Below are positions 1 to 5,239 of a stretch of DNA of 5,239 nucleotides, one piece after another. Each line of letters begins with the position of its first letter. The first letter of the stretch is position 1. The position numbers and the translations under genes were made by a program. The stretch spans positions 1-5,239 of the forward strand of contig JBBRPS010000711.1 of assembly GCA_038227745.1 (NCBI GenBank), in the 5' to 3' direction. The DNA is from DASPXY01 sp038227745. GTDB lineage: Bacteria; Planctomycetota; Planctomycetia; Gemmatales; Gemmataceae. The notes beneath the pieces were generated by a model, which ran no database searches, had not been told where the DNA came from, and was given only the letters and a program-made list of their open reading frames with translations.

Positions 1-6
1 GGAAGA

Positions 7-27
7 CGGCGGGCGTAAAGCCCGCCG
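7..27. repeat. GC-rich perfect hairpin at left edge
   Basis: An 8-bp perfect inverted repeat, CGGCGGGC (7-14) and GCCCGCCG (20-27), encloses a 5-nt loop GTAAA. No clear T-run follows on either strand, so a classic intrinsic terminator is not supported. It may be a transcript-end hairpin or a dispersed intergenic palindrome. Whatever gene it serves lies left of the window. Confidence 0.5.
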
Positions 28-67
28 CTCGTCTCTCCCTGACCTTCGCCGCCTGGGGACGGATCGC

Positions 68-88
68 CCCCCGTGTTTTCACGAGGGG
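68..88 (+). terminator. Second hairpin, possible transcript end
   Basis: CCCC-CGTG (68-75) pairs with CACG-A-GGGG (80-88), leaving one bulged A (84) and a TTTT loop (76-79). That is 8 bp interrupted by a single bulge. There is no U-tract after the stem, so this is only a candidate terminator for a gene left of the window. Its position just upstream of the promoter candidate at 109-137 fits a boundary between transcription units. Confidence 0.3.
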
Positions 89-108
89 CTAATCTATTGC
101 GCGAGGAG

Positions 109-137
109 TTGTCAACCCGCGAAGCGGCCGCGACAAT
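109..137 (+). promoter_or_regulatory. Sigma70-like promoter candidate for the exported protein
   Basis: TTGTCA (109-114, 5 of 6 matches to TTGACA) is followed, after exactly 17 bases, by GACAAT (132-137, 4 of 6 matches to TATAAT). The expected transcript start is near 144, giving a 5' leader of about 40 bases before the ATG at 183. It is a motif match only; planctomycete promoters are poorly defined and no transcription data are available here. Confidence 0.4.
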
Positions 138-182
138 ATCGGACAGTGGCATAACCCAAGCCATGCCCCAAGGAGGCGTTCC

Positions 183-740
183 ATGTCGCGAACCTACCCC
201 GTCTGGCTGCTGGCGGTGGCGACCGTGGTCGGCGGGGCCTCGACGAGCGAGGCGAGTTTCTTCTGCCGCCGTCCGTGCTATCGAGTCGTGTGTGCGCCAC
301 TGTGGCCGTGCGGCTTCAACCTCTGTCGCATTCCGGTTTTGGTGCGCTGCTTCCTGCCGCCGCGGCTCGCCGGGCCGCTTGTGATTACCCACCCGCCACT
401 GCCCGTCCCGAAACCGCCGCCCATGCCCGAGCCGGCGCCCGTCGTCCTACCGCCCGCCCCGGTCGTCTCGGTGCCGAGCACTCTGCCACCGCTGTCGGTC
501 CCGGCGCGGCCGGTGACGCACCAGGAGTTCGCCGCGGCGTTCAGGCCGGCGCCGGGACATTATGAGGTCGTCCTGCTCCACCCTGGCCGGAGTCGCCCCG
601 TGACGGTTTTCTTCACGCTCCCGGACGGCAAACCGCGCGTCCACGTATACCGTCGTGACCTGATCTTCGACTACGGCTGCGGCCGTGAGGTCGCGATCCG
701 CTTCCAGATCGGCGGCAAGGTGCGCGTCACGTCCCGATAG
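183..740 (+). CDS. Exported Cys-rich/Pro-rich protein of unknown function
   Basis: 185 residues. The ATG at 183 is set by a near-perfect Shine-Dalgarno, AAGGAGG (170-176), with 6 bases of spacing. The N-terminus is a Sec signal peptide: MSR, a hydrophobic core at about 6-18, and a likely cleavage after SEA (residue 24). Next comes a Cys-rich stretch with Cys at 28, 32, 37, 43, 48 and 56, then a Pro-rich linker at about 59-110 dominated by PP and PxP units. The last 75 residues (from VTHQEF, 111) form a compact region with alternating hydrophobic residues (HYEVVLLHPG, PVTVFFTLPDG, EVAIRFQIGGKVRV) that looks like a small beta-sheet domain; it holds one more Cys (166). The layout suggests a periplasmic or surface protein with disulfides or a metal site. 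I do not recognise a named family. It probably has its own promoter (109-137). The next gene starts 127 bases downstream, so an operon is possible but not shown. Confidence 0.85.
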   Translation: MSRTYPVWLLAVATVVGGASTSEASFFCRRPCYRVVCAPLWPCGFNLCRIPVLVRCFLPPRLAGPLVITHPPLPVPKPPPMPEPAPVVLPPAPVVSVPSTLPPLSVPARPVTHQEFAAAFRPAPGHYEVVLLHPGRSRPVTVFFTLPDGKPRVHVYRRDLIFDYGCGREVAIRFQIGGKVRVTSR

Positions 741-822
741 GGGCTCCGGAACAACGCCCGGACCGCGCGGTGTTTGGGCCGCCTGCTCGCTCCGCCCCAC
801 GACGGTGTCGCGGTCGATCTTC

Positions 823-848
823 GCCCCGCCCCTCTGCGGCAGCGGGGC
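823..848 (+). repeat. 7-bp inverted repeat upstream of lipoprotein start
   Basis: GCCCCGC (823-829) and GCGGGGC (842-848) form a 7-bp perfect stem with a 12-nt loop. The stem ends 6 bases before the GAGAGG Shine-Dalgarno (855-860) of the lipoprotein gene. It could be a leader hairpin affecting translation, or chance in GC-rich sequence. The rest of the 741-867 gap shows nothing recognisable. Confidence 0.3.
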
Positions 849-867
849 TCCCACGAGAGGAACACCT

Positions 868-1593
868 ATGAGCGCAACGCAACGCATCTGCCTGGTCCTG
901 GCCGGCTCCCTCCTGGCGGCCGCCCTCGGCTGTACTGCCCCGGATGAGAAGCGCGCCCCCCGCCCGCCGAAGAAGGACGGTGTCCCGGAGGTAAAAATAG
1001 AGGATCCAAAGGCGGAATCCGTGGCGAAGGGGCCCGGCGACGGCGCGGAAGACCTGCCGCCCCTGGCGTACCGGCGGCTGGAGGTCACGACGACGCAGGG
1101 TCAGAAGGTTATGGTGGCCGCCGAGCACGACCCCTGGGCGGACGCGGTGGTCTCCTTCAAGCCCGGCGACCCGGCCCCCCGGCGCTCCACCGATCCGAAG
1201 GCAGCCCTCCGCAAGCCGGACTACAAGGGCACCGACGACGCCGCCGACGAGAAGACCTACGTGGCACTGGGGCACGGTGGCGAGCTCGTGGTGCAGTTCG
1301 TCGACAACGTCCTGGTCGATGGCCCGGGGGACGACCTGGTCGTCTTCGAGATCGGGCCGGCGGTCGAGCCGATGGACGTGGCCATCAGCGAGGACGGCAA
1401 GAAGTGGATCGAGGTCGGGCGGCTCGCGGGCGGCAAGTCGTCGGTGGACATCGGGCCGTTCGTCAAGACGGGCCAGCGGTTCCGCTTCGTCCGGATCACG
1501 GACGCGAAGGCCGGGCTCTCGAACAACAGCGAGTGGCCGGGCGCGGACATCGACGCCGTCGGGGCGATCAATTCGTTGCCGGTCAAGAAGTGA
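868..1593 (+). CDS. Secreted lipoprotein with a cell-surface-type beta-sandwich-like domain
   Basis: 241 residues from the ATG at 868. The frame is open further upstream, but this ATG is preferred because it follows GAGAGG (855-860) at 7 bases and gives a clean lipoprotein signal: hydrophobic stretch 8-20, lipobox ALGC, lipidated Cys22. Residues 23-65 are a charged, Pro/Lys-rich linker. The folded part runs from about 68 to the end. It shows DPWADAVVSFKPG (88-100), ALGHGGELVVQF (133-144), DNVLVDGPGDDLVVFE (146-161), VAISEDGKKWIEVGR (171-185) and WPGADIDAVGAI (223-234). From memory, this order of motifs (a 'WAD.VVSF.PG' start, a 'DGPG.D..VFE' turn, 'S.DGK.W..VG' and a 'PGADIDAVGAI' end) matches a domain in bacterial proteins annotated 'cell surface protein' or found beside OmpA domains. 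The Asp-rich turns could bind calcium; that is inference. The precise function is unknown. No obvious promoter was found in the short gap upstream, so it may be read from the preceding gene. Confidence 0.85.
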   Translation: MSATQRICLVLAGSLLAAALGCTAPDEKRAPRPPKKDGVPEVKIEDPKAESVAKGPGDGAEDLPPLAYRRLEVTTTQGQKVMVAAEHDPWADAVVSFKPGDPAPRRSTDPKAALRKPDYKGTDDAADEKTYVALGHGGELVVQFVDNVLVDGPGDDLVVFEIGPAVEPMDVAISEDGKKWIEVGRLAGGKSSVDIGPFVKTGQRFRFVRITDAKAGLSNNSEWPGADIDAVGAINSLPVKK

Positions 1594-1737
1594 ACGCCGT
1601 TCAGGTCCGGCGCGGGCCGTCGTGGCTTCCTCTTGGCGGCAAGGCGACGGGCCGCCCTGGGGTGCCGCAGACAGGCGGCACAACAAGACGCTGGCGGCGG
1701 GCTGCCGTTTCGCGCTCGCCCCGACTTTCTTGACCCC

Positions 1738-1786
1738 GGCCCCTCACCCCCAACCCCTCTCCCCCGCGTTCAGGGGAGAGGGGGAA
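1738..1786. repeat. Dispersed palindromic repeat ('PHPQPLSP...GEGE' type)
   Basis: The core is a perfect 11-bp inverted repeat: CCCCTCTCCCC (1754-1764) and GGGGAGAGGGG (1773-1783), with an 8-nt loop (1765-1772). It is preceded by CCCTCACCCCCAA. One plus frame translates it as APHPQPLSPAFRGEGE. I recall that peptide signature from spurious ORFs made by a repeat scattered through intergenic DNA of many GC-rich bacteria, planctomycetes included. No T-run follows on the plus strand. On the minus strand the stem is followed by TTGGGGGTGAGGG, so termination is not clear in either direction. It may act as a REP-like or mini mobile element. Outer limits are approximate. Confidence 0.7.
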
Positions 1787-1833
1787 AACCAGCACCTGCC
1801 GCGCGCCTAACCTCCCGCACCGGAAAGGAGATC

Positions 1834-1862
1834 TGGTCACGGCGGGCCGTAACTGCTATCAA
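1834..1862 (+). promoter_or_regulatory. Weak promoter candidate for glutamine synthetase
   Basis: TGGTCA (1834-1839, 4 of 6 to TTGACA) and TATCAA (1857-1862, 4 of 6 to TATAAT) are separated by 17 bases. A start near 1869 would give a leader of about 120 bases, long enough to hold post-transcriptional control. It is the best spaced pair I found in this gap, but both boxes are poor. Confidence 0.22.
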
Positions 1863-1991
1863 CAACTCTACTCTCCGACTCAGTGCCGAGCAGGGGCGGT
1901 ATCGGCCCTGGGGCCCGCCAACGGGACTGCCCACCTCCACCGACGAGCCGGCGGCCTTCTGAGCCCCCTCTCCAGGAGATACCTACAGAAC

Positions 1992-4178
1992 ATGGCACCA
2001 GCGAACGTTCGTCAACAGGCGATCCAGGCAATCGCCGCCGCGAAGCACCGGCTCAACCGGGTCAACTTCAAGGAAACCCACCTCAAAGACCTCTACGGCG
2101 CCAACGTCTTCAACGAGGACGTGCAGCGCCAGCGACTCCCCAAGCCGGTCTTCAAGGCCCTCCAGAAAACCATCAAGCAGGGCGCCGCGCTCGACCCCGC
2201 CATTGCCGATAACGTCGCGTCCGCCATGAAGGACTGGGCCATCGAGAAGGGCGCGACCCACTTCACGCACCTCTTCCAGCCCATGACCGGCCTGACCGCC
2301 GAGAAGCACGACAGCTTCCTGCAGCCCACCGTGGACGGCAAGGCCCTGACCGAGTTCAGCGGCAAGGAACTCGTCCGCGGCGAGCCCGACGCCTCGTCGT
2401 TCCCCTCCGGCGGCATCCGCGCCACCTTCGAGGCGCGCGGCTACACCGCCTGGGACCCGACCAGCCCCGCCTTCATCCACGAAGGCCCCAACGGCGCCAC
2501 CCTGGTCGTCCCGACCGCGTTCCTGAGCTGGACCGGCGAGGCCCTCGACAAGAAGACGCCGCTGCTGCGCTCCATGGAGGCCCTCTCGACCCAGGCCCTG
2601 CGCATCGTCCGCCTGTTCGGCAACAAGGAAGCCAAGAAGGTGTTCACGACCGTCGGCCCCGAGCAGGAATACTTCCTGATCGACAAGAACTTCTACTATG
2701 CCCGCCCCGACCTGATCAATGCGGGCCGCACTCTCTTCGGGGCCAGGCCGCCCAAGGGGCAGGAGCTGGAGGACCAGTACTTCGGCACCATCCCCGAGCG
2801 CGTGCTGGCGTGCATGGCTGAGGCCGAGGCCGAGCTGTTCAAACTGGCCGTCCCGGTCAAGACGCGGCACAACGAGGTCGCGCCCAGCCAGTACGAGATC
2901 GCGCCGATCTTCGAGGACTCCAACCTGGCGACCGACCACCAGATGCTGACGATGGAGATCCTGCGCCGCACCGCCGACCAGTACGGCCTGGCGTGCCTGC
3001 TGCACGAGAAGCCGTTCGCTGGCATCAACGGCTCGGGCAAGCACAACAACTGGTCGATGGCCACCGACACCGGCGAGAACCTGCTCAACCCCGGCGACAC
3101 GCCGCACGACAACGCCCAGTTCCTGGTCTTCTGCGTCGCGGTCATCCGCGCCGTCGCGAAGTACCCCGAGCTGCTCCGCGTCTCGGTGTGCGGGGCGGCC
3201 AACGACCACCGTCTCGGCGCCAACGAGGCGCCGCCGGCCATTATCTCGATCTTCCTGGGCGAGCAGTTGCAGGACGTAATGGACCAGCTGGAGAAGGGCA
3301 AGCCGCAGAGCACCAAGCAGGGCGGCCAGATGGAGATCGGCGTGTCGGTGCTGCCGAAACTGCCGCGCGACGCCGGCGACCGCAACCGCACCAGCCCGTT
3401 CGCGTTCACCGGCAACAAGTTCGAGTTCCGCGCCGTCGGCGCCTCGCAGTCGGTCTCCGGCCCCAACACGGTGCTAAACACCATCGTCGCCGAATCGCTC
3501 GATCTCATCGCGACCAACCTGGAGAAGGCGGTCGCGGCCGGCAAGGATCTGCACAAGGCGATCCAGGACCTGCTGCCCGGCATCCTCAAGGAGAGCAAGA
3601 AGGTCATCTTCAACGGCGATAACTACACTGCGGAATGGCGGAAGGAGGCCGAGCGGCGCGGCTTGCCCAACCTGGAGAATACGGTCGATGTGCTGCCGGT
3701 GATTCTCCGCAAGGACACGATCGAGCTGTTCACGAAGTACAAGGTCTACAGCAAGCGCGAGCTGGAGAGCCGCCACACCATCCTCAGCGAGAACTACGTC
3801 AAGACGGTGAACATCGAGGGCCAGTTGACGGCGATGATGGGGCGGACGATGATCCTGCCGGCCGCCCTGCGCTACCAGGTGGAGGTGGCGACGGCGGTCA
3901 ACGCGACCAAGGCGGCGGGCGTGGACAACAGCGCCCAGGCTGACCTGCTGCGGTCGCTGACGGCGACGGTGTCGGAGTTCCAGTCGGCGATCTCTTCGCT
4001 GGACAAGGCGCTGGCGCACCACGCCGACGGGGACGTCTACGCGCACGCGAAGTATTCGCGGGACGCGCTCCTGCCGGCGATGACCGCGGTGCGAACGCTG
4101 GGCGACAAACTGGAGACGGTGGTCGCGGACGACCTCTGGCCGCTGCCGACGTACCGCGAAATGCTGTTCATCAAGTAA
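1992..4178 (+). CDS. glnN: Glutamine synthetase type III (GSIII)
   Basis: 728 residues, a full-length GSIII (the family is usually about 700-730 residues, against about 450-470 for GSI). It catalyses ATP-dependent ligation of ammonium to glutamate to give glutamine in the cytoplasm; GSIII enzymes form dodecamers. The N-terminal GSIII-specific region (about 1-190) is followed by the catalytic domain with all the family blocks: VGPEQEYFLID (221-231, metal-binding Glu), KTRHNEVAPSQYEIAP (290-305), HEKPFAGINGSGKHNNWS (338-355, glutamate/metal site), RLGANEAPPAIISIFLG (407-423) and NRTSPFAFTGNKFEFRAVG (465-483). A mostly helical C-terminal part typical of GSIII (about 590-728) completes it. The ATG at 1992 has AGGAG at 1974-1978, a rather long 13-base spacing; MAPANVRQQAIQAI is a sensible start and no better one is seen. 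GSIII lacks the adenylylation loop of GSI, so control is expected at expression level, but no sigma54 site or NtrC-like operator is visible. No break or frameshift. The downstream membrane-protein gene starts 65 bases on. The symbol glnN is used for this class; some genomes label it glnA. Confidence 0.97.
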   Translation: MAPANVRQQAIQAIAAAKHRLNRVNFKETHLKDLYGANVFNEDVQRQRLPKPVFKALQKTIKQGAALDPAIADNVASAMKDWAIEKGATHFTHLFQPMTGLTAEKHDSFLQPTVDGKALTEFSGKELVRGEPDASSFPSGGIRATFEARGYTAWDPTSPAFIHEGPNGATLVVPTAFLSWTGEALDKKTPLLRSMEALSTQALRIVRLFGNKEAKKVFTTVGPEQEYFLIDKNFYYARPDLINAGRTLFGARPPKGQELEDQYFGTIPERVLACMAEAEAELFKLAVPVKTRHNEVAPSQYEIAPIFEDSNLATDHQMLTMEILRRTADQYGLACLLHEKPFAGINGSGKHNNWSMATDTGENLLNPGDTPHDNAQFLVFCVAVIRAVAKYPELLRVSVCGAANDHRLGANEAPPAIISIFLGEQLQDVMDQLEKGKPQSTKQGGQMEIGVSVLPKLPRDAGDRNRTSPFAFTGNKFEFRAVGASQSVSGPNTVLNTIVAESLDLIATNLEKAVAAGKDLHKAIQDLLPGILKESKKVIFNGDNYTAEWRKEAERRGLPNLENTVDVLPVILRKDTIELFTKYKVYSKRELESRHTILSENYVKTVNIEGQLTAMMGRTMILPAALRYQVEVATAVNATKAAGVDNSAQADLLRSLTATVSEFQSAISSLDKALAHHADGDVYAHAKYSRDALLPAMTAVRTLGDKLETVVADDLWPLPTYREMLFIK

Positions 4179-4230
4179 CTGCGAGCGGGCCGCCGGCATC
4201 ACTCCCGGCCGCGCCCCGGCAGACGTGTCC

Positions 4231-4237
4231 AAGGAGG
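4231..4237 (+). promoter_or_regulatory. Strong Shine-Dalgarno of the membrane-protein gene
   Basis: AAGGAGG with 6 bases to the ATG at 4244. It fixes that start over the alternative GTG at 4225, which lies upstream in another frame. The match is far better than that of the preceding glutamine synthetase gene. Confidence 0.75.
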
Positions 4238-4243
4238 CCCGCC

Positions 4244-4888
4244 ATGCTCGTGGCGTTCTTGACGGAAGAAACGGTTGCGAAGATCGTCACGGGCGTAGCA
4301 GTCTTCTTCGGCACGACGGTGCTCTCGTTCGTCGTCGGCCGCTGGTGGGGCAGGCACCAGGCCAAAAAACAGTGGCAGACCAAGCAGTTCCTCGACCGCA
4401 TCATCGTCAGCCTCAACGGCTTCGCCGACAACACCCTGAGGATCCGCACGGTCTTCGAGCGCTCGCTGACGGAGGTGTTCCTGAATCCGCTGGCGATCGA
4501 AAAGGTGCGTGAGGCGTCGCAGCGGACGACGGCGCAGAACGCCATCCTGCCGATCGACAAGGCCGACCGCTGGTTTCTGCTGAACTTCGTGCTCAACGCG
4601 GTCGCAGAGCGTTTCAGCGACGGCCAGGTGCGCTATGACGCCGGCGAACCGCTGCGGCCGGTGACGTACCTGATCTTCCTGACCTGCGAGGTCCTCGGCG
4701 ACGACCGCATCCGCAAGGTGCGGGCGATGCTGCTGCGGAAGGAGTTGCTTGAGAACTTTCCGTACCCGGACACGATGCCGAAGCTCGAGCGGGACTGGCA
4801 CGACGACCGCGTTGTAACGCTGCGTCAGGCGGCGGCCATCTACAAACAGGAGCCGGACAACTTCCTGCCCATCGAGATCTACGTATGA
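4244..4888 (+). CDS. Single-pass membrane protein of unknown function
   Basis: 214 residues. The start is set by AAGGAGG (4231-4237). One hydrophobic helix at about 12-32 (VAKIVTGVAVFFGTTVLSFV) is followed by the basic stretch GRWWGRHQAKKQW (32-44). By the positive-inside rule the N-terminus is outside and the remaining 170 residues are cytoplasmic. The soluble part looks helical, with many charged and aliphatic residues: FLDRIIVSLNGFADNTLRIR (49-68), ADRWFLLNFVLNAVAERF (107-124) and LIFLTCEVLGDDRIRKVRAM (143-162). It ends in FLPIEIYV. No catalytic motif, nucleotide-binding loop or known domain was recognised. It lies 65 bases after glnN on the same strand with no clear terminator between, so co-transcription is plausible. 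There is no AmtB or PII signature, so a role in nitrogen metabolism should not be assumed. Confidence 0.85.
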   Translation: MLVAFLTEETVAKIVTGVAVFFGTTVLSFVVGRWWGRHQAKKQWQTKQFLDRIIVSLNGFADNTLRIRTVFERSLTEVFLNPLAIEKVREASQRTTAQNAILPIDKADRWFLLNFVLNAVAERFSDGQVRYDAGEPLRPVTYLIFLTCEVLGDDRIRKVRAMLLRKELLENFPYPDTMPKLERDWHDDRVVTLRQAAAIYKQEPDNFLPIEIYV

Positions 4889-5101
4889 AGCCCGGCCGCG
4901 TGGGAACTTGATCCCGTTTCCGAATAACCGCAGCCCCTTGAAGAGAGCCAAGAGGCACCCAATCCGGATGACCCGCCATAGCCACTGCGGCTCCAACTGG
5001 TGGAAAGATGGGTCGTAGAGGACGGCAATTCCTGCAACCCCGATGACTGTAAGTATGATGCCTGCTTCTTTCATTGCAGCCGCGTAGTCAATTTGCCAAC
5101 G
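4889..5101 (-). pseudogene. Possible membrane-protein gene remnant in the intron's 3' exon
   Basis: The minus frame that continues from the intron's 3' splice junction stays open and reads RWQIDYAAAMKEAGIILTVI, then GVAGIAVLYDPSFHQ and WLWRVIRIGCLLALFKGLRL. That predicts two hydrophobic segments. An ATG lies at 5074-5072 but has no Shine-Dalgarno before it, so a start within a disrupted upstream exon is equally possible. No stop occurs before the frame runs into the antisense of the membrane-protein gene (codon-aligned, where stops are rare by composition), so a natural 3' end is missing. GC is visibly lower than in the neighbouring genes. Read: either the decayed remainder of a gene split by the group II intron, or non-coding DNA with a chance hydrophobic frame. 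No family recognised. Confidence 0.3.
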
Positions 5102-5103
5102 GT

Positions 5104-5140
5104 CGGGTAGCGGGGAGGCATTGCTGCCTCCCCGCCCCCC
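5104..5140 (-). ncRNA. Group II intron domain VI with branch-point A
   Basis: On the minus strand GCGGGGAGGCA (5135-5125), a GCAA tetraloop (5124-5121) and TGCCTCCCCGC (5120-5110) form an 11-bp perfect stem. After the unpaired T and A (5109-5108), CCC (5107-5105) can pair with the G-run just before the stem, which leaves the A at 5108 bulged. It lies seven bases from the intron end, the usual position of the branching nucleotide. Confidence 0.82.
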
Positions 5141-5142
5141 AA

Positions 5143-5176
5143 GAACTGTACGGGCGCCTTTCGACGCATACAGCTC
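5143..5176 (-). ncRNA. Group II intron domain V (catalytic hairpin)
   Basis: Exactly 34 nt on the minus strand, beginning GAGCTGTATGCGTC and ending CGTACAGTTC. Nucleotides 1-9 pair with 26-34, with wobbles at 3:32 and 9:26. A 2-nt bulge (CC, 24-25) is followed by a 5-bp distal stem (10-14 with 19-23) capped by a GAAA tetraloop (15-18). The catalytic AGC triad is at 2-4. This matches the domain V consensus in length, bulge position and loop, and is the most diagnostic part of any group II intron. Confidence 0.92.
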
Positions 5177-5239
5177 AAGCATTGGCCAACGCACCTCGCG
5201 GCACGCGGTCCCCCGCATTGGCCTTGCGGTCAACCTGTA

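Larger units (their letters stand above)
1594..1991. other. Intergenic region between lipoprotein and glutamine synthetase
   Basis: 398 bases without a credible gene. Several open frames cross it, but none has a convincing start with a Shine-Dalgarno, and their Arg/Pro/Ala-heavy translations look like GC-rich noise. Contents: a dispersed-type palindromic repeat (about 1738-1786), a weak promoter candidate (1834-1862) and the ribosome binding site of the next gene (AGGAG, 1974-1978). An isolated AAAGGAG (1824-1830) has no usable start codon after it. I found no sigma54 site (TGGCAC-N5-TTGC) and no riboswitch that I can recognise. Confidence 0.6.
5102..5239 (-). mobile_element. Group II intron, 3' end (partial, runs off the window)
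   Basis: Read on the minus strand from 5239 to 5102, this is the tail of a bacterial group II intron, a retroelement that self-splices as RNA and reinserts with the help of an intron-encoded reverse transcriptase/maturase. It shows domain V (5176-5143) followed by domain VI (about 5140-5104), a bulged A at 5108 and a terminal AC at 5103-5102. These are the expected order, spacing and 3' end. The maturase gene and domains I-III must lie beyond 5239. Bases 5239-5177 would then be the end of domain IV. One minus frame there ends at TGA 5177-5175, touching domain V, and could be the last 20 codons of the maturase (...RVPRGALANA), but I cannot confirm that from so short a piece. The subclass (IIA/IIB/IIC) cannot be decided from this end. 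Confidence 0.88.

Noticed and set aside
685..867. Upstream extension of the lipoprotein frame to 685
   Set aside because: It would overlap the end of the preceding gene and bury the lipoprotein signal 61 residues in. The ATG at 868 has a Shine-Dalgarno and gives a proper lipobox.
1617..1650. CCGTCG/CGACGG inverted repeat after the lipoprotein stop as a terminator
   Set aside because: Only 6 bp with a 22-base loop and no T-run; expected by chance at this GC content.
727..1686. 319-codon minus-strand frame opposite the lipoprotein gene
   Set aside because: Shadow of the lipoprotein gene; Arg/Asp/Leu-rich with no domain and no ribosome binding site.
1730..1753. TTGACC as a -35 box
   Set aside because: No -10-like hexamer at 16-18 bases; the spaced position falls in the C-rich palindrome.
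1633..1962. 109-codon plus frame in the intergenic gap
   Set aside because: Crosses the dispersed palindrome, has no Shine-Dalgarno and has an Arg/Pro/Ala-biased translation. Treated as non-coding.
1983..3209. 408-codon open frame on the minus strand opposite glnN
   Set aside because: It lies entirely antisense to a certain glutamine synthetase gene. Its Gly/Ala/Val/Arg/Asp-heavy translation is what a GC-rich gene gives when read backwards.
4199..5233. 344-codon minus-strand frame from the intron through the antisense of the membrane-protein gene, taken as one protein
   Set aside because: It runs through intron domains V and VI, then the exon, then the codon-aligned antisense of the 4244-4888 gene, where stops are rare by composition. 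Only the exon part is kept, as a weak candidate.

Overview
This is a GC-rich window from what is most likely a planctomycete, probably of the Gemmata type. That placement is an inference. It rests on the strong G/C bias at third codon positions, a long type III glutamine synthetase, a small exported Cys/Pro-rich protein of a style common in that group, and a dispersed palindromic repeat of a kind often seen in planctomycete intergenic regions. No marker gene is present to confirm it.

Layout, left to right. Bases 1-182 hold two hairpins (7-27 and 68-88), which may end an upstream transcript, then a sigma70-like promoter candidate and a strong Shine-Dalgarno. They lead into an exported 185-residue protein (183-740, +). 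A 127-base gap with one small inverted repeat precedes a lipoprotein (868-1593, +). The next 398 bases carry no credible gene. They hold a perfect 11-bp inverted repeat of the 'PHPQPLSP...GEGE' dispersed type and a weak promoter candidate. The window's main gene follows: a full-length type III glutamine synthetase (1992-4178, +). A single-pass membrane protein of unknown function (4244-4888, +) starts 65 bases further on and may be co-transcribed with it.

The right edge differs. On the minus strand, 5239 to 5102 is the 3' end of a group II intron. It has a canonical 34-nt domain V with a GAAA tetraloop, the AGC triad and a 2-nt bulge, then a domain VI hairpin with a bulged branch-point A seven bases from an AC end. 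The body of the intron and any reverse transcriptase/maturase lie beyond base 5239. The 3' exon (5101 downwards) has visibly lower GC. It encodes, in an open minus frame, a hydrophobic stretch that could be the remains of a membrane-protein gene interrupted by the intron.

Functionally, the glutamine synthetase is the nitrogen-assimilation enzyme that makes glutamine from glutamate, ammonium and ATP. The two exported proteins and the membrane protein have no evident functional tie to it. Apart from the group II intron end and its exon, the window is ordinary chromosomal content. I see no CRISPR array, tRNA, rRNA, toxin-antitoxin or defence system.
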